A DNA stretch of 64,000 nucleotides from Paramecium octaurelia (lineage: Eukaryota > Ciliophora > Oligohymenophorea > Peniculida > Parameciidae), in contig CAJJDP010000009.1 of the NCBI GenBank assembly GCA_905182995.1, positions 621,150 through 685,149 of the forward strand, given 5' to 3'. Within the stretch, counting starts at the first letter, position 1. Each line of letters starts with the position of its first letter. Under the pieces are notes generated by a model. That model worked only from the letters and a program-made list of their open reading frames with translations. It had not been told where the DNA came from and did no database searches. A program made the translations under genes and the position numbers. Below, piece by piece: positions 61,301-64,000 of this stretch.

Positions 61301-62900
61301 TCCTTTCCTTTATAAATTTGATACTGCCAATAAGGAAATGAGTAATTCTGAGATATTCTATGCGATCACTCAAGAGTCTCCTTACACTTTCCGTAAAAAC
61401 AGTGTTGTCCAAGGTTAGATTACTAAAAAACTAGAAAGTAGAGATAGGAGCAAGGACGGTGATAAACTTCTGATAAAATTATCAAATAATGGATTATGTG
61501 GTACTCTACGTAAAGAGGATATGCTAGAGTAAGAGTTTGGAATCGGATAAATTGTAAAAGCCTATGTGAAGAGGATACCAGCCATAGAGAACTATAATAA
61601 GAATGAGAGTCTGAACATCTCAACTCTAGAGAATAATAATAAGAATGACTATTTCCACATCCTTTTTATCGAATTGTCATTGAAGCCTGATTGGCAGAGG
61701 TGGGATTAAGATTATTTGAAGCCCCCTAAATATGATCCATGGCCCTATACTAATATTTACTACGATGATTACTGTAATAAAGTGTTGCAAACCTTTGATT
61801 AAAGTAAATTCAAAGACTTTGACTAGCCAACCATCCCTTAAGATCAAATGCCTAATAGATAGAAACAATAATAGAAATTGATTCTTAGAAATATTAACCA
61901 TCCTAAATTCAAATAAGTGCTTCTTAATGGAGCTATGGAGTATATGGAAACTCAACCTGTTGGAGAGTACATCATCAGACCAAATTAAAAACTCAAAGAT
62001 CATTTAACTATCACTTGGAAATTCCATGAAGGAGTTATAATTCATCTCTATGTTTAGGAATTAAAATCGGCTTAGAGTTTCAAGCCTCAACTAGTTTTGA
62101 ATGGTAAAACTTATGAATCTTTCAATGAAATCTTTGAAAACTATATTAATCCTTGCAACCTCCACATGGAAGCTGCTGTCAACAATAAGAAATTCTACAA
62201 TATGAGATTAGAACAGGTAGAATAGATGTTGAAAGAAGACAAGGAAAAGGATGAAGAAGTCATTCACTATGGTTTTTGTGTTACTGACAAAGCTCCCCAA
62301 TTCATAGTTCTCTTGTACATTATGCAGAAGAATAAGGTGGAAAAGGAATACATTAAAGTCAAACCTGAAGGTCTTAGTTTTCACTCAGTAATGTAGAATA
62401 ATCTCCAGGAATTAATATTGTGGTTTAAGTAAAACTTCACAACCCAAGAGTATTATGATTATGTCAAAAAAAATAAACCCCCTTTTCCTGAAACCAATGA
62501 TAAATTAAATGAATTGAGTACATAGTGGGAAATTAAGAAGGAGCAAACTAAAGAAGAAAAAGTCAAGTATGAAGAACCATCCTGTAATTATTCCTTATTA
62601 TAATATAGATAATGGATTATGTTCTAAATTTAATAAGCGGGATCATAATGCAAATGATTGCAGGTAAATGAGAGACAAAGGAAGATGTGGAGTAGGAGAC
62701 TCTAGAAGTATATTATTTATTCTATCATAGTGGGTTGTCATAATTGTGGACAAAATGGTCATTTCAAAAAGAATTGTCCTAAATTAAATTATCATAGAAG
62801 AGAAAGAAGCAATAGCAGAGAAAGAGAAAGAGATAAAATGTCTACTAAAAAGAACTAATTTTAAACTAAAGTAGAATATACTCATTAATTTGGTTGGTGA
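58315..62900 (+). CDS. SPT6: transcription elongation factor Spt6 with C-terminal zinc knuckle
   Basis: Histone chaperone and elongation factor that rides with RNA polymerase II. 1503 aa after introns of 26, 25 and 23 nt. Order of parts: acidic N-terminus (SDEGSEKEAQE; DDDMILIEEN); helical core (YRKENLDIMYIYTYKRYLI); Tex/YqgF region (SVWITLADSQISRIYS); helix-hairpin-helix (GLGRRQAKHVITLVKGLL; VGGRDD); S1 domain (QITKKLESRDRS to IVKAYVKRI); tandem SH2 (NHPKFKQVLLNGAMEYMET, GEYIIRPNQ, HYGFCVTDK). Unusually the frame then continues through two introns into a degenerate knuckle (CSKFNKRDHNANDC), a good CCHC knuckle (CHNCGQNGHFKKNC, about 62737-62778) and an RS/RE-rich tail (RRERSNSRERERDK). Confidence 0.93.
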
Positions 62901-63018
62901 TTTACAATTATATTATATCATATTTTGATTTTTCAATTAAACACCTATTTAAAATAATGAAATTTAAACATTGCATTATTCTTCCAGATTTATCATTTTG
63001 CTATAAAAAGAATAAAAA

Positions 63019-63464
63019 ATGTACATTAAATTTAATAATTTAAGAGACTAAGCAGAAGTTGATAACAAATCATAGAACAACAAAGCTAATGACATGTGGT
63101 GGAGATCCATAAAAAACCTTAAATAATATAGCATTTTTAGTTTGGAATTATTACAAGCAGAACTCTTAACGCAAGATGTCAAAATATAATTGAAACCGTA
63201 TCCATCAAGTTTATGAATAAATACTAATTAGACAAAAACTTTATAGTTCATACAAGAATTTTAACCCAGCCTTCAACATGATAAGTATATAGGATTTGGA
63301 TAGATCATATAAAATTTAGAAAGAATAATAGATATAGATATAGCAATAGTAATAAATGATTAATCAAAATGAAGAGAAGGCAGGGAACGTATTAGCCAGA
63401 TAGGAATGTTGAATAGTTGACACCTATGAGATATGCAAAGAAGAAGGGGAAAAAGAAGAAATGA
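63019..63464 (+). CDS. small unrecognised protein, 127 aa
   Basis: Introns of 34 and 28 nt. The product begins MYIKFNNLRDQAEVDNKSQN, has MWWRSIKNLKQYSIFSLELL, a Gln-rich run (IQKEQQIQIQQQQQ) and ends MRYAKKKGKKKK. Without the last intron it would stop 14 residues earlier with no basic end; the spliced end looks more natural. Basic tail suggests nucleic-acid or nuclear association but nothing more can be said. Confidence 0.5.
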
Positions 63465-63795
63465 ACCAATGAATACTTATACATGTTATGATCTCATAGT
63501 AAAGTAATATTTAATTCATTTGTACTTTGATATTTAAAAGCTTACAATTCTTTATTATAAAAGGGGAAGAAATTGTAATCACATAGAGTGTATGTTAGCT
63601 ATAATTCTTAACATTTATGCTGTAAATAGCCATTTTATTTATATAGAACGCAATCAACAAATTTATGAATTTGTTACTCAAAATGAGTAATAAGTTAAAA
63701 GGTTACTGAAAATGATATATTATTTAAATTGATCAACAAGGTCTAACATTAATCATATTAAACAGACAATTTCACTAATTTCTTATTTATAATAA
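63465..63795. other. convergent intergenic region, about 330 bp
   Basis: Between the small gene and the GILT-like gene; no feature seen. Confidence 0.5.
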
Positions 63796-64000
63796 TCATT
63801 AACTTCTGGTAGAGCAAGCATCAATTTTTTATCCTTTGTAGTTATTGCAAGCCCATTAAACTAAATCTTCTAAAATAAGATTTTCATCAGTCACGCTATG
63901 TTTCTTGTTTGTTGTAATCCAAGGGACATATTGATGTGCTGGTGAAAGTGCATCAGTTTCTTCAGCTGCTGCTCGATGTAGCTTGTAACCTTAGTCACCC
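63796..64000 (-). CDS. GILT-like thiol reductase, 3' part only
   Basis: The C-terminal 67 residues of a gene that runs off the window. HRAAAEETDALSPAHQYVPW, ITTNKKHSVTDE and LVQWACNNYKGQKIDAC match the end of gamma-interferon-inducible lysosomal thiol reductases, where a YVPW-V/I-T-x-N segment and two late cysteines are conserved. GILT proteins reduce disulphides in lysosomes. The catalytic CxxC would lie upstream, outside the window, so activity cannot be judged. Confidence 0.75.

Noticed and set aside
59128-62003. Several minus-strand frames across Spt6
   Set aside because: Shadows of the long, clearly coding Spt6 frame.

Overview
This window is ciliate macronuclear DNA, almost certainly Paramecium (P. 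tetraurelia or a close relative). It is very AT-rich. Genes stay open only if TAA and TAG are read as glutamine and TGA is the sole stop, and reading frames are repaired again and again by tiny GT...AG introns of 19-38 nt, mostly ending in TAG. The clearest proof is a 9.4-kb coiled-coil gene (15485-24977) with a 24-glutamine run written mostly in TAA codons. In nearly every gene modelled here the coding length is a whole number of codons once the introns are removed. I saw no rRNA, tRNA, CRISPR array, transposon or viral remnant.

Layout. 1-6.1 kb: ABHD17-like hydrolase, a small MGC protein, a mitochondrial carrier, RpiB, a small hypothetical gene and a KH-RS RNA-binding protein. 6.2-15.4 kb: a WDR7-like protein, a Cys-rich membrane protein and a pseudokinase-MORN protein. 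15.5-26.6 kb: the giant coiled-coil protein and an ERK7-like MAP kinase. 27-33.3 kb: a basic small protein, a long AT-rich gap, a small Tim chaperone, a kinase, EMC10, an ML-domain protein and a coiled-coil protein. 33.4-41.6 kb: a kinase, Sec23, a tetraspanin, a ubiquitin-like coiled-coil protein and an R-SNARE-like protein whose start codon lies 8 nt from its divergent neighbour's. 41.7-49.4 kb: a cyclic-nucleotide-binding protein, a TPR protein, three unrecognised genes (one weak) and a mitochondrial-type branched-chain aminotransferase. 49.5-58.2 kb: five tightly packed minus-strand genes (PH-domain kinase, VPS33, two coiled-coil proteins and a PI3K p101-like protein). 58.3-64 kb: Spt6 with a C-terminal zinc knuckle and RS-like tail, a small gene, and the 3' part of a GILT-like thiol reductase cut by the window edge.

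How the genes relate. There are no operons and this is an ordinary gene-dense chromosome stretch. Many products belong to membrane traffic (WDR7, Sec23, SNARE, VPS33, tetraspanin, EMC10) or signalling (five active-looking or degenerate kinases, cNMP-binding protein, p101-like protein), but physical closeness is probably incidental. The most notable items are the p101-like subunit, the Spt6 zinc-knuckle tail, the giant coiled-coil protein and the divergent pair with overlapping promoters. I did not find a clear new multi-gene system.
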